DNA of 64,000 bases from Nitratireductor sp. (GTDB taxonomy: Bacteria; Pseudomonadota; Alphaproteobacteria; Rhizobiales; Rhizobiaceae), in the NCBI GenBank assembly GCA_020637805.1, contig JACKJU010000002.1:124001-188000 (forward strand). The letters are read 5' to 3'. Under the pieces are notes generated by a model. That model searched no databases and had not been told where the DNA came from. It worked only from the letters and a program-made list of their open reading frames with translations. Position numbers and translations under genes: made by a program. Shown here one piece after another: positions 35,253 through 44,240 of the stretch; position 1 is the stretch's first letter, and each line of letters begins with the position of its first letter.

Positions 35253-36712
35253 CCGATCTCTCTGTTTCCATCCGCTTGGACGGCAAGGGCGAGAATATTG
35301 CCGACCTTTCCGCAGATACGGCGCGCGGCGGCAGGGCCAATCCGTTCCTTTTGGTGCCGATCACACTTTTCTTCCTGTTGCTCGGTCTTGCCGTATTGCG
35401 TTCTCCGAGCCTGATGTCATCCAACGGGATCGGCAGCGCAATCATCGTTGCGACACCGCTCATTCTGGCCACCTACGCATTGATGGCATCGGTGATTTCG
35501 GGACGCGGCACTGTAGACCTGTCGATCGGGCCGCTGATCGGTTTCATCAATGTCACGCTGGTACAGCTCTATTCAGCAGGGATTCTGCAAAATCCCATCG
35601 TCATTTTTGCCTATGCGATCTCTATTGGGGCGCTGTACCAGTTCATCTTTGCACTGATTGTCATCTATGTCCGGGTTCAGCCAATTATTGTTTCCCTCTC
35701 TGGGTATCTTGCGCTGTCCGGGATCAATCTCGTCATTCTTCCGCGTCCGGGCGGGATGGCTCCGGAGTTCATGGCAGACTGGGGTCTGGGAACCTCGATT
35801 TTCTCGCCGGTCTTCGTCATCCTGGTGCTGGCGACCATCGTCTGGCTTTTGTTCACCCGCACCGCTTTCTATACTCATCTACGGTTGATGGGTTCTGACG
35901 AGCGCGCAGCATACACATCTGGTGTTCCAATCTTCCTTGTGCGCATCGGCGCCCACATCATTTCAGGCGGATTTGCCGGGCTTGCGGCAATAACCTTCAC
36001 GGCACTGATTTCTTCCGGTGATCCGTCGCAGGGCACCACCTACACGCTCATCGCCGTGACGGCGCTCGTTCTTGGTGGCGCATCGCTCGCCGGCGGGCGG
36101 GCAGGCGTATTCGGCTCTTTTCTTGGCGCCGTGAACCTGTATCTGATCACTTTCGTGCTGGCCACGTTCAATTTCGGCGCCGTCCAGAGCTTCGTTACCA
36201 ATCTGGCCTATGGATCGATCCTTGTCATATCCCTACTGCTGACATTGATCATTCCTTTCATCCAGCGCCATATCCACAATTTCTCGCCACTGCTCTACTT
36301 CATCGTGCTTGGAGTGATTGCGCTCGGCGTGATCCTTCATGCCACAAATGACCGCGATCCGCGGGCCCGGAATTTGGAGCCGGCGGGAGATTCGGTTATC
36401 CAGCAGCTTCAGCCCATCGCGCCGGAGAAGCTCTATGTCGGTCCGCTGGAGGTCGCCAAACCGCGCGCTGTTGACGACGAATTGCGCCGTGAAGCCGAAC
36501 CGATGATCCTATCCGCGCTGCTTCTGGTATTCGTCGCATTCTTCGTTCGAATGGCAGTTAGCCAGTCGGACCGTAAAACCATAGCGCCAGCCGTTGCGGT
36601 GATTGTTGCTGCGCTCGTGCTGCTGGTTGCCTATGCCATGCGTGAGGGCGGTTCCGGAGGCATGCCCGCGAATCCGGCCGCGCAAGGCGAGCAAACGGGA
36701 GGTAGTCGGTGA
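35249..36712 (+). CDS. Sugar-type ABC permease with extra C-terminal membrane region
   Basis: 487 residues, starting at GTG 35249 (GTGA overlap with the ATPase gene). The BPD_transp_2 core covers about residues 30-340 (GTVDLSIGPLIGFINVTLVQ, LVLGGASLAGGRAGVFGSFL). A further ~140 residues add a helix, a hydrophilic loop (NDRDPRARNLEPAGDSVIQQ) and two more helices, then a Gly/Pro tail. CUT2 permeases are normally ~320-340 residues. It forms a heterodimer with the next gene product. Confidence 0.9.
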   Translation: MTDLSVSIRLDGKGENIADLSADTARGGRANPFLLVPITLFFLLLGLAVLRSPSLMSSNGIGSAIIVATPLILATYALMASVISGRGTVDLSIGPLIGFINVTLVQLYSAGILQNPIVIFAYAISIGALYQFIFALIVIYVRVQPIIVSLSGYLALSGINLVILPRPGGMAPEFMADWGLGTSIFSPVFVILVLATIVWLLFTRTAFYTHLRLMGSDERAAYTSGVPIFLVRIGAHIISGGFAGLAAITFTALISSGDPSQGTTYTLIAVTALVLGGASLAGGRAGVFGSFLGAVNLYLITFVLATFNFGAVQSFVTNLAYGSILVISLLLTLIIPFIQRHIHNFSPLLYFIVLGVIALGVILHATNDRDPRARNLEPAGDSVIQQLQPIAPEKLYVGPLEVAKPRAVDDELRREAEPMILSALLLVFVAFFVRMAVSQSDRKTIAPAVAVIVAALVLLVAYAMREGGSGGMPANPAAQGEQTGGSR

Positions 36713-38085
36713 CGGTGTCCTCCACATTACCAAAGCTTGGACTGCCCGCGACCATCGTCGGGCTGGCAGCCAGTATAATCCTGACCTCCATCGGCGTTGT
36801 TTTCGGCTTCGTTCAGGGTGCTTCGGTACAGATCATTATCCTGTCGGCAATCGCCACACTTGTGGCCTTTTTCTGGGGATGGCGCTTCGTACTCGGCCAG
36901 TTTGCCAGCTCTGGTGAGGAAGCCTTGCAGGAGGGTCAGATCAGCGAGGGAAGGCGGGTCTGGCTGCAGTTCCGTCCGGCTGTTTTCGGTCTTCTTCTGC
37001 TGCTGGCGCTTTTTCTGATCCTCTCGCTTACAATCGACAGTTTCTTCAACATCTGGAACATCGTTTCCTTCCTCATCATCCTGACGATCATCGTACTGAC
37101 CCGTACGCTCGGGCGGCATTTCCAGGAGAACCGCTCTGCATTCATCGGCATCATGGTGTTGTGCGGCCTGTTCTCGATAGGCTCGATGAACATCGAGGGA
37201 TTTGCCTCGGCCAACAACATCAAGTCCATGCTGCTCTTTGCGTCCTTCCTCGGCATTGCATCCGTCGGTCAGACTCTTGTTGCCCTGCTCGGAGGGCTCG
37301 ATCTGTCGATCCCCTTCATCATCGGTGCGGCGAATGTCGGTCTTCTGTACCTGATAGGACTGGGGGTGCCGCCATGGTTGGCAGCCATCATCGTTCTCGC
37401 CATCGGCACGCTGCTTGGCGTTATCAACGGCCTGTTGAGTTATCGCCTCCAGGGCCAGGCGCTGATCGTCACGCTTGGCACCGGATTTGCGATTTCCGGC
37501 GGTGTTCAGATCATTACATCTATCGGCTCTGCCTATTCCGGCAACGTTTTTGGACAGGTCCCGCCATGGCTTTCCAACCTTGCGGCAATGAACGGAACGA
37601 CTTTCGGCCTTCCGTTCCCGCCCGTTATCGCCATCTGGGCGCTTATCCTTGTCGTCCTGATCGCCGGCATGCGTCTGACCGTTTACGGCCGCTATCTTTA
37701 TGCGTTGGGGGTAAACCGCACATCCGCCAAGCGCGTGATGATATCGGAACTCGCATATTGGATTGTGATGTACGCGATATCCGGTTTCTTCGCCGCTCTC
37801 ACCGGCGGGCTGCTGCTCGGCTGGTCAGGTGGTGGTTTCATCGGCGTCGGAGACCAGTACCTCTTCCTGACGTTGGCTGCTGTGGTGGTTGGCGGGACCT
37901 CGCTTCTCGGCGGACAGGGCGGCTATGGTTTCACCGTGATCGGTGTCCTCGTTCTCCAGGTGCTGTCGTCGTTCCTGATCGGCATCGGTCTCGATTTCGA
38001 ATGGCAGCAATTCATCTTCGGTCTGCTGATCCTGCCGATGGTGGCGCTCTATGCACGCTCCCCGCACATCAGGACGCAAATCTAG
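36709..38085 (+). CDS. Second sugar-type ABC permease with extra N-terminal membrane region
   Basis: 458 residues, GTG start at 36709 overlapping the preceding stop (GTGA). The first ~150 residues hold about four additional helices and a loop (SSGEEALQEGQISEGRRVWL) before the BPD_transp_2 core (SVGQTLVALLGGLDLSIPFI, TSLLGGQGGYGFTVIGVLVL). Completes the importer with 32181-36712. Both permeases are larger than usual, in complementary ends. A tiny 11-codon frame lies just beyond, at 38097-38132, but has no support. Confidence 0.9.
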   Translation: MTVSSTLPKLGLPATIVGLAASIILTSIGVVFGFVQGASVQIIILSAIATLVAFFWGWRFVLGQFASSGEEALQEGQISEGRRVWLQFRPAVFGLLLLLALFLILSLTIDSFFNIWNIVSFLIILTIIVLTRTLGRHFQENRSAFIGIMVLCGLFSIGSMNIEGFASANNIKSMLLFASFLGIASVGQTLVALLGGLDLSIPFIIGAANVGLLYLIGLGVPPWLAAIIVLAIGTLLGVINGLLSYRLQGQALIVTLGTGFAISGGVQIITSIGSAYSGNVFGQVPPWLSNLAAMNGTTFGLPFPPVIAIWALILVVLIAGMRLTVYGRYLYALGVNRTSAKRVMISELAYWIVMYAISGFFAALTGGLLLGWSGGGFIGVGDQYLFLTLAAVVVGGTSLLGGQGGYGFTVIGVLVLQVLSSFLIGIGLDFEWQQFIFGLLILPMVALYARSPHIRTQI

Positions 38086-38134
38086 AAAGGCATGAAATGA
38101 ACATGATCGTGTATCGCAAAGGGAGTGCATAGAG

Positions 38135-38842
38135 ATGGCAGTGTTCGAAACGGCAGACCTGACGGCTGCCAGCTATTCGACAGCGACATTCGGCCTGGTT
38201 GCCACCAGTGTGCTTCTGTTGCTCGGGACCGGATGGGTCAGTCGGAGCTGGAAGTTGCCGGTTGCACTGTGTGCGCTTGCCGCGCTTGTCGGTGTCGGCG
38301 CAATGTTCGAGGCAAGGGAGGCTTGGGCGCAGGGCAAGGTGGTTCCGGTGGTCTACCATTATGTCGGCTGGGCGATATCAATGCCAATGCAGGTGCTGGC
38401 TCTTTACTTCATGGCGCTGCGCAGAGGGAAACTCGGCATAGGCCTGTTCTGGCGCTTGGTGATCGTTTCGACGCTGATGGTATTTGTACGGTATCTCGGT
38501 GAAGCTGGCTTCATGCATGCAACACTGGCTTTCCTAATCGGGCTCGTCTTCTGGCTCTACATTCTGGGCGAACTCTTCTTCGGAAAGATGGATGAGGTTA
38601 TCCGCAACACCTCAAACGAACATGTGCGGCGCGGTTATTTCTGGCTCCGGCTTATCGTGACGGTCGGTTGGGCGATCTATCCGCTGGGCAATTTCATCAC
38701 GTCTTTTGCCGGCTATGTCGATGATGGCGCGCTGTCGGTTGCCTACAACACGGCTGATTTTTTGAACCGGATGGCGTTCGGCTTGGCCGTGCTGGCCTCT
38801 GCCATGCTCGAAAGCGGGGAGGCGCGAAATGCACGGGATTGA
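38135..38842 (+). CDS. Microbial (type-1) rhodopsin homologue lacking the retinal-binding lysine
   Basis: 235 residues with seven predicted helices. Helix 3 is YHYVGWAISMPMQVLALYFM (74-93), matching the proteorhodopsin motif YRYIDWLLTVPLL; helix 6 has VGWAIYPLGN; helix 7 has YNTADFLNRMAFGLAVL, matching YNLADFVNKILFG. The Schiff-base Lys is Arg212 (codon CGG, 38768-38770). The proteorhodopsin counterion Asp97 is Gly78, Arg94 is His75, Glu108 is Ala89, while Trp79, Trp179, Tyr182, Pro183 and Asp208 remain. It therefore cannot hold retinal covalently and should not pump protons in the usual way. A sensor, transporter subunit or non-covalent binder is possible. It lies between the importer and the flotillin genes. 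Confidence 0.88.
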   Translation: MAVFETADLTAASYSTATFGLVATSVLLLLGTGWVSRSWKLPVALCALAALVGVGAMFEAREAWAQGKVVPVVYHYVGWAISMPMQVLALYFMALRRGKLGIGLFWRLVIVSTLMVFVRYLGEAGFMHATLAFLIGLVFWLYILGELFFGKMDEVIRNTSNEHVRRGYFWLRLIVTVGWAIYPLGNFITSFAGYVDDGALSVAYNTADFLNRMAFGLAVLASAMLESGEARNARD

Positions 38843-38893
38843 TAACCTGAACGGCCACCGGAAACTCGCGTACAATTTTGAAGGGACAATTCA

Positions 38894-40594
38894 ATGAAGG
38901 GTGCAGATTTTATTGCAATCATCATTCTGGCGGCGATCGTCATCGCGGTCTGCGCCTACCTCTTGCACTGGCTATACCGCCGGTCGACAAAGGACATCTC
39001 GTTTGTGAGAACCGGCTTCGGCGGCGAAAAGGTTGTCATGGGCGGTGGCGCATTCGTTCTGCCCATTCTCCACGACATCACCGAAGTGAACATGAACACG
39101 CTTCGGCTGGAGATTGTCAGGGCAAGGGAGAAATCCCTCATCACCAAGGACCGCATGCGCGTGGAACTGACTGTTGAGTTTTACGTCCGCGTCCAGCCGG
39201 AAGTAGATGCAGTGGCAACGGCAGCCCGCTCGCTCGGCAACCGCACGATGCATGCAGAGGAACTCAAGGATCTCATCCAGGGCCGTTTCGTGGATGCCAT
39301 GGGTGGTGCCGCAGCGAAAATGACGCTGGAGCAGATCCACGAGCACCGGCAGGACTTCGTCAAGGAAGTCCGCAAGGAAGTTGCGGAAAGCCTGGCGCTT
39401 GACGGTTTGGAGCTGGAATCCGTGTCCCTGACTTCGCTCGACCAGACAGATATTTCGCTTTTCGATCCTTCCAACACTTTCGATGCTGAAGGTTTGACGA
39501 TCCTTACAGAGCAAATCGAAAGTCGCAAGAAGAAGCGCAATGACATCGAAAAAGATACGATGATCGCAATGCGCGCGAAAAACCTGGAGGCAGAGAAACG
39601 CTCCCTCGAAATCCAACGAGATACCGAATATGCGCGTCTCGCACATGAGGCAGAAGTTTCTATCCAGCGTGCACAGCGCAAGGCTGAAATTTCCAATGAA
39701 AATGCCGCACGCGAACGCGAGATCGAGGAAATCAAGCTGAAGGAACGCGAGGCTGTTGAGCGTGCCAGGATCGAGATGGAGAAGGAAGTCGAGCGGATCG
39801 AAATCAAGCGCAAGGAGGCTCTACAGATTGAGGAGCAGGAACGCGAGATAGCTGTCTCGAAGAAGTCCAAGGAGCGTTCCGAGGCTCAGGCACTGGCAGA
39901 ATTGGCGCGTGCCAAGATGATCGAGTCACAGGAAAAGGTGCAGACCATCCGCGATCTTGAAATTGCCAATCGCCAGAAGGCGGTCCAATTGCTGGAAGCC
40001 CAGAAGATTGCGGAAGCGGAAGCTGCGCGCGACAGAATCCTGGCTGAAGCGGAAAAAGCAGCTGCCAAGGATCGCGCGGACGCAGACAAGATCGCTGTTG
40101 CTGCGCTCGCGGAGCGCTACAAGGTGGATGCCGAAGGCAAACGCAAGCTGAACGAGGCGGAAAACCTGCGTTCGGATGCAAGCCGCCGCAGCGCGCTTCA
40201 CAGGTCGCTTGTCGAGAATCTGCCGTCCATCATACGCGAAAGCGTCAAGCCGATGGAGAGGATCGAGGGTATCAAGATCCTTCACGTCGATGGTATGCCC
40301 GGTTTCTCGGGCGCGAGCGGAACGGGAGGCACCGGAGGCGGCGGGGCGGATGGCGACGGGCCGAAGGACGGAAATCTGGCAGATCAGGTGGTTTCTTCCG
40401 CGCTTCGCTATCGTTCGCAGGCCCCGTTCGTGGATCAGTTGCTCAACGAAATAGGTCTTAGCGCCGACAACGTTCACCGGACCCACACGCTGCAGGATCT
40501 TTCCAAGATCGTTTACACGGAACCTTCCGCACCGGAGGCGAAATCCTCCAAAACATCCGGAACCAAGGCGCCAACCAAGCCAAAGGCGAAATAA
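38894..40594 (+). CDS. Flotillin/YqiK-like SPFH-domain membrane protein
   Basis: 566 residues. An N-terminal helix (FIAIIILAAIVIAVCAYLLH) anchors an SPFH/band-7 domain (residues ~35-215: VRTGFGGEKVVMGGGAFVLP, RMRVELTVEFYVRVQPEVDA, DGLELESVSLTSLDQTDISL). A long charged coiled coil (~225-440, rich in Glu/Lys/Arg/Ala) and a Gly-rich linker to a C-terminal helical part follow. Flotillins scaffold membrane microdomains and influence the activity of transporters and receptors. It starts 51 bases after the opsin gene, suggesting a shared membrane assembly. Confidence 0.92.
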   Translation: MKGADFIAIIILAAIVIAVCAYLLHWLYRRSTKDISFVRTGFGGEKVVMGGGAFVLPILHDITEVNMNTLRLEIVRAREKSLITKDRMRVELTVEFYVRVQPEVDAVATAARSLGNRTMHAEELKDLIQGRFVDAMGGAAAKMTLEQIHEHRQDFVKEVRKEVAESLALDGLELESVSLTSLDQTDISLFDPSNTFDAEGLTILTEQIESRKKKRNDIEKDTMIAMRAKNLEAEKRSLEIQRDTEYARLAHEAEVSIQRAQRKAEISNENAAREREIEEIKLKEREAVERARIEMEKEVERIEIKRKEALQIEEQEREIAVSKKSKERSEAQALAELARAKMIESQEKVQTIRDLEIANRQKAVQLLEAQKIAEAEAARDRILAEAEKAAAKDRADADKIAVAALAERYKVDAEGKRKLNEAENLRSDASRRSALHRSLVENLPSIIRESVKPMERIEGIKILHVDGMPGFSGASGTGGTGGGGADGDGPKDGNLADQVVSSALRYRSQAPFVDQLLNEIGLSADNVHRTHTLQDLSKIVYTEPSAPEAKSSKTSGTKAPTKPKAK

Positions 40595-40663
40595 AACAGA
40601 AACTGGAAATGTGGAATGTGCGGCAGCAAACCGTTGCTGCCGCGCTGGAACCGGAGCCGCTGA

Positions 40664-41089
40664 ATGTCAAAGTCAGCAAAGGTAGAACGTGATCTCCTTG
40701 TCTTCTCGATCTGGGCGGTGCTCGGCTTCGGGGGGCTTGCCCTGTTGCTTGAGGGTTTCTCTCGTGATTCCTATGCAGTGTCCGCTGCGGGAATTGTGGC
40801 GGTCGTGGTCGGTTTCATCGCGCATTTCGTGGTCAACGCGATCTTCGACACTGGCTTCAAGGCAGGCGAGGCAGCGCTCGGTATTGGAGTGTTCGGCATA
40901 ATCGTTCTGGTATTCATTGTCGGCTGGGCAACCGGCGGGCTCTCCCGCAATGACTATTGGTCCGGTTTGACCCTTTTTGCCGTACTGGCAATCGGCCTGC
41001 CAGTTTATCTGTCGACCCGGTACGGATTGCGTGGTGCGTTCTCGCATTTCCACGTGCGGCACGCGGACAGCAGGAAATCCGACCAATGA
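40664..41089 (+). CDS. Four-helix membrane protein between flotillin and symporter
   Basis: 141 residues with four hydrophobic helices (LVFSIWAVLGFGGLALLLEG, VSAAGIVAVVVGFIAHFVVN, LGIGVFGIIVLVFIVGWATG, LTLFAVLAIGLPVYLS) and a short basic C-terminus. Not a recognised family. Its stop overlaps the symporter start (ATGA), so the two are probably made together, perhaps as a small subunit of the symporter or partner of the flotillin. Confidence 0.75.
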   Translation: MSKSAKVERDLLVFSIWAVLGFGGLALLLEGFSRDSYAVSAAGIVAVVVGFIAHFVVNAIFDTGFKAGEAALGIGVFGIIVLVFIVGWATGGLSRNDYWSGLTLFAVLAIGLPVYLSTRYGLRGAFSHFHVRHADSRKSDQ

Positions 41090-43035
41090 CCGGCATTGCA
41101 CAGACGGTCTGGCTTCCGCTTTTCGCCCTGTTTTACGTAATGGTGATGCTCTACTGGGCGCGGCGGGCAACGCTGGAAAGCGTAGGAGACAGCGGTTTCT
41201 TCTCGGCAGGGCACAGTCTGCCGCCGTGGATCAGCGCAATCGTCATCGCTGGCGCTAGCCTGACTGGATGGTTCGTGCTTGGTGGAACGCAGGCGATATC
41301 GGAGTCCGGGTTTTCCCTCCCGACCCTGCTGGTGGCGGGGATCCTTCTTGCCTTGCCGGGAGTACTGTTCTTCAAACGCTTCTGGTTCGTGGCCGAGAGG
41401 CTGCGCGTTTCATCGCAAGCAGATGTTTTCCGGGTCTATTTCGGCAGTTCGTTTCTCATCAGCATTTCGGTTGCGGTTGCGATCCTTTTTGCCGTGGGAT
41501 TTTCCAGCCTCCAGGTTCGGGTGCTTTCGCAGCTTGCCGAAACAATGACCGGTGGCGTAATTTCGCAATTGGCTGCCAGCGTACTGTTCGGCTTTGTCAT
41601 CTTCGCGGGGGCAGGGATCGGTGGCATGCGCTCGATCGGTTACTTCGGTTTTGTTCAAACGGTTCTGGTCTTTTCTGCCATTGCAGCACTGGCAGTGTTT
41701 GCACTGGTCTTCACCGGCGGTTTTGAGGCGCTAAATGTCCGTTTGCATGAAGTGGCCATGGCGCCGGGGGCTTCCACTCGCTTCAATGTCGAAAAGGTCA
41801 TCGAATTCACATCTGGCCTTGGCAGGGGTGGAGAGTTAGGCTCCTCCCATACATCGCTTGCAAATCTCAGCCTCGCATTTGCGATTATGGGGTTTCAGGC
41901 AAGCCCGCTTGTATTCAAGCTCGTATTGTCGACGCGCAGCCCGAAAGGAATAGCGGCTGGGCAGACTTGGGTGATTGCCGGTTTTCTGGGTGGGCTTATA
42001 GTATTTGCGATAGCGCTCACGGGCGCGGCCGGGATGGTGGACCGCAACCTTGCAATAGGCCCGCTGTTTGAGCGCCTTCATGAAAGTTCGCCATGGTTTG
42101 CTGCGTGGATTTTCATCGGAATTGCCGCGGGCGTTCAATTACTTGCGGGTCTTTCAATATTCACCGCCGCTGAAGGACTTGTTCGCCATATCTACAAACC
42201 GTATTTCCGTTCGAACCTGACGAAGCACGGAACGGTCACACTTACCCGCATCGCAATTGCCGTGTTGGCCGCGCTCGCAATGGTGATGGAAAACATTGCC
42301 CCGGTCACATTGTCTGCGCTTGGATCACTTGCATTGCCGATCGCATTTCAGCTTTGGACGCCAATGCTCGGAGTGGCTTGGCTTGGTTGGATTACCCGGC
42401 AAGCCGCAGTTACCGGCGTAGGCTTCGGAGTTGCAGGTGTCATCCTGACTGAACCCCTCGGCTATCATGTTCTTTCCTTCTTCGGGCTTGAATTGCCATG
42501 GGGGCGCTGGCCATGGACAATACACTCTGCGTTGTGGGGCATGGCCGCAAATCTGGCCGCAGTACTCATTATTTCTGCGATAACCGACCGCGGGGTGAAA
42601 ACCCCCGAGGCAAGCGAGATACGCAAGATTTTTTCAGACAGCCTGGCTGCCGGACCGCAGGTCCGGGCGCTGCGATCGACCGCATGGTCTATCGCGATTG
42701 CATGGTTCTTCCTTGCGGTAGGTCCGGGCCTCATTTTCGGCAATCATGCATTTGTTGAACAAGGCGCGGAAAAGACAGTCTGGCTTCTCGGGATGCCTTC
42801 GCTGTGGGCTTGGTCGCTTGCGGCCTGGGTCAGCGGGTTGGGGGTCGTGTGGTTCCTTGCCTACAAGATGGAGATGGCATCTACCGGCAGTTTCGAAATT
42901 CCGCCCTATGAACCGCCGCTCCGGTTGAAGCGTGACCAGTCCGCTGCCGAGAGGGAAAGGTTGCGTATTCTCGTCATTACCGGCGCGATCATCTTTGTTC
43001 TCGCGGTACTAACCGCATTCAGTTTCGGGCGCTGA
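41086..43035 (+). CDS. Sodium:solute symporter (SSS) family transporter
   Basis: About 649 residues starting at ATG 41086, which overlaps the preceding stop (ATGA); 43 upstream codons are read in another gene's frame and are not used. About 13-14 helices; conserved SSS features include DSGFFSAGHSLPPWISAIVI, then AGASLTGWFVLGGTQAISES, and GMRSIGYFGFVQTVLVFSAI. A ~100-residue C-terminal extension adds helices and a hydrophilic segment. It is a second uptake system beside the ABC importer, possibly for carboxylates or hydroxy acids. Substrate unknown. Confidence 0.88.
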   Translation: MTGIAQTVWLPLFALFYVMVMLYWARRATLESVGDSGFFSAGHSLPPWISAIVIAGASLTGWFVLGGTQAISESGFSLPTLLVAGILLALPGVLFFKRFWFVAERLRVSSQADVFRVYFGSSFLISISVAVAILFAVGFSSLQVRVLSQLAETMTGGVISQLAASVLFGFVIFAGAGIGGMRSIGYFGFVQTVLVFSAIAALAVFALVFTGGFEALNVRLHEVAMAPGASTRFNVEKVIEFTSGLGRGGELGSSHTSLANLSLAFAIMGFQASPLVFKLVLSTRSPKGIAAGQTWVIAGFLGGLIVFAIALTGAAGMVDRNLAIGPLFERLHESSPWFAAWIFIGIAAGVQLLAGLSIFTAAEGLVRHIYKPYFRSNLTKHGTVTLTRIAIAVLAALAMVMENIAPVTLSALGSLALPIAFQLWTPMLGVAWLGWITRQAAVTGVGFGVAGVILTEPLGYHVLSFFGLELPWGRWPWTIHSALWGMAANLAAVLIISAITDRGVKTPEASEIRKIFSDSLAAGPQVRALRSTAWSIAIAWFFLAVGPGLIFGNHAFVEQGAEKTVWLLGMPSLWAWSLAAWVSGLGVVWFLAYKMEMASTGSFEIPPYEPPLRLKRDQSAAERERLRILVITGAIIFVLAVLTAFSFGR

Positions 43036-43061
43036 AGTACCAGCCCAATGTGGAGGAAATC

Positions 43062-44219
43062 ATGAACCCGTTCACGTTCAATACATCGAAGTCGATCCGC
43101 TTCGGTTCGGGCATCGTCAATCAACTCGGCGAAATCGTAGCCGGCGAGATTGGAGGCCGTGTCATGCTTGTAACCGATCCGGGCATGGTGGCAACCGGTC
43201 TGGTCGAACGGGCGCTTGATGCGCTCCACAATGCCGGGGTCACTGTCGAGCTTTTCAGCGATGTGGAAGCCGACCCGCCGGAACATGTCATTCTTGCCGC
43301 TGCCGCGAAAGCGAGGGAGGCCGCAGTCGATGGTGTGGTCGGGTTCGGTGGAGGTTCGTCCCTTGATGTCGCCAAACTGGTTGCGCTTCTTGCGCCCGGC
43401 AAGGAGGCGCTGGCGGAGGTTTACGGTGTCGGAAACGCCAAGGGTCCCAGGCTCCCGCTCATTCTGGTGCCGACCACGGCAGGTACCGGCTCGGAAGTGA
43501 CGCCGATCTCCATCGTCACCACAGGGACAAACGAGAAGATGGGCGTGGTTTCGCCCGTGATCCTGCCCGACATTGCACTCCTTGATCCTGAACTGACATA
43601 CGGCCTGCCGCCGCACATCACTGCTGCCACCGGCATCGATGCCATGGTGCATGCGATCGAGGCCTATGCTTCGGCCAGTCCGAACAACAATCCGGTGTCG
43701 CGCATGCTGGCGCTGCAGGCGCTGCAATTGATGGGCAGTTCCGTGCTCCGTGCCGTTCGCGATGGAGGAGACAGGGAGGCGCGTGGCAACATGCTGCTGG
43801 GTTCCATGCTTGCCGGGCAGGCCTTTGCAAACTCTCCGGTGGCGGCCGTCCATGCGCTCGCCTATCCGCTCGGCGGTCACTTCCACATTCCGCATGGGCT
43901 TTCCAATGCGCTGGTACTGCCCCATGTACTGCGCTTCAACATCGTGACGACGCCACAGCCCTACGCAGAACTTGCGCCGCATGCCTTCCCGGAACTGGCG
44001 GAACTTGAGGGCCAGGCGAGAGCTGCAGCGTTTTGCGACCGGCTGGCCAGGCTTTCGGCAGAATGCGGATTGCAGCCGAACCTGCGCGCCATGAACATTT
44101 CAGAGGAGATGCTCCCCAGGCTGGCTTCGGACGCAATGAACCAGACGAGACTTCTCGTGAACAATCCAAGACCGGTGACGGAAAAAGATGCACTGGCAAT
44201 CTATCGTGCGGCTTACTGA
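43062..44219 (+). CDS. Iron-containing alcohol dehydrogenase, BlcB-like
   Basis: About 385 residues. ATG at 43062 follows GTGGAGG; an in-frame GTG at 43050 lies within that site. NAD-binding GFGGGSSLDVAKLVALL, the conserved PTTAGTGSEVTPISIV, and metal-ligand region IDAMVHAIEAYAS with HALAYPLGGHFHIPHG define the family. BlcB/AttL, a relative, oxidises 4-hydroxybutyrate to succinic semialdehyde. With the lactonase (31109) and the aldehyde dehydrogenase next door, the same step is likely here. Exact substrate is inferred. Confidence 0.88.
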   Translation: MNPFTFNTSKSIRFGSGIVNQLGEIVAGEIGGRVMLVTDPGMVATGLVERALDALHNAGVTVELFSDVEADPPEHVILAAAAKAREAAVDGVVGFGGGSSLDVAKLVALLAPGKEALAEVYGVGNAKGPRLPLILVPTTAGTGSEVTPISIVTTGTNEKMGVVSPVILPDIALLDPELTYGLPPHITAATGIDAMVHAIEAYASASPNNNPVSRMLALQALQLMGSSVLRAVRDGGDREARGNMLLGSMLAGQAFANSPVAAVHALAYPLGGHFHIPHGLSNALVLPHVLRFNIVTTPQPYAELAPHAFPELAELEGQARAAAFCDRLARLSAECGLQPNLRAMNISEEMLPRLASDAMNQTRLLVNNPRPVTEKDALAIYRAAY

Positions 44220-44240
44220 GGGCTGCGGAAAGGAAACAAG

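Noticed and set aside
38097..38132. Eleven-codon frame before the opsin gene
   Set aside because: Too short, no strong ribosome site, no second case for comparison.
38768..38770. Possibility that the missing opsin lysine is a sequencing error
   Set aside because: The codon is CGG; AAG or AAA would need at least two changes, and the counterion and donor positions are changed too, so the loss is consistent.
40957..41085. N-terminal extension of the symporter by 43 codons
   Set aside because: These codons lie inside the coding sequence of the four-helix protein in another frame; the ATG at 41086 overlaps its stop and starts at the first conserved region.
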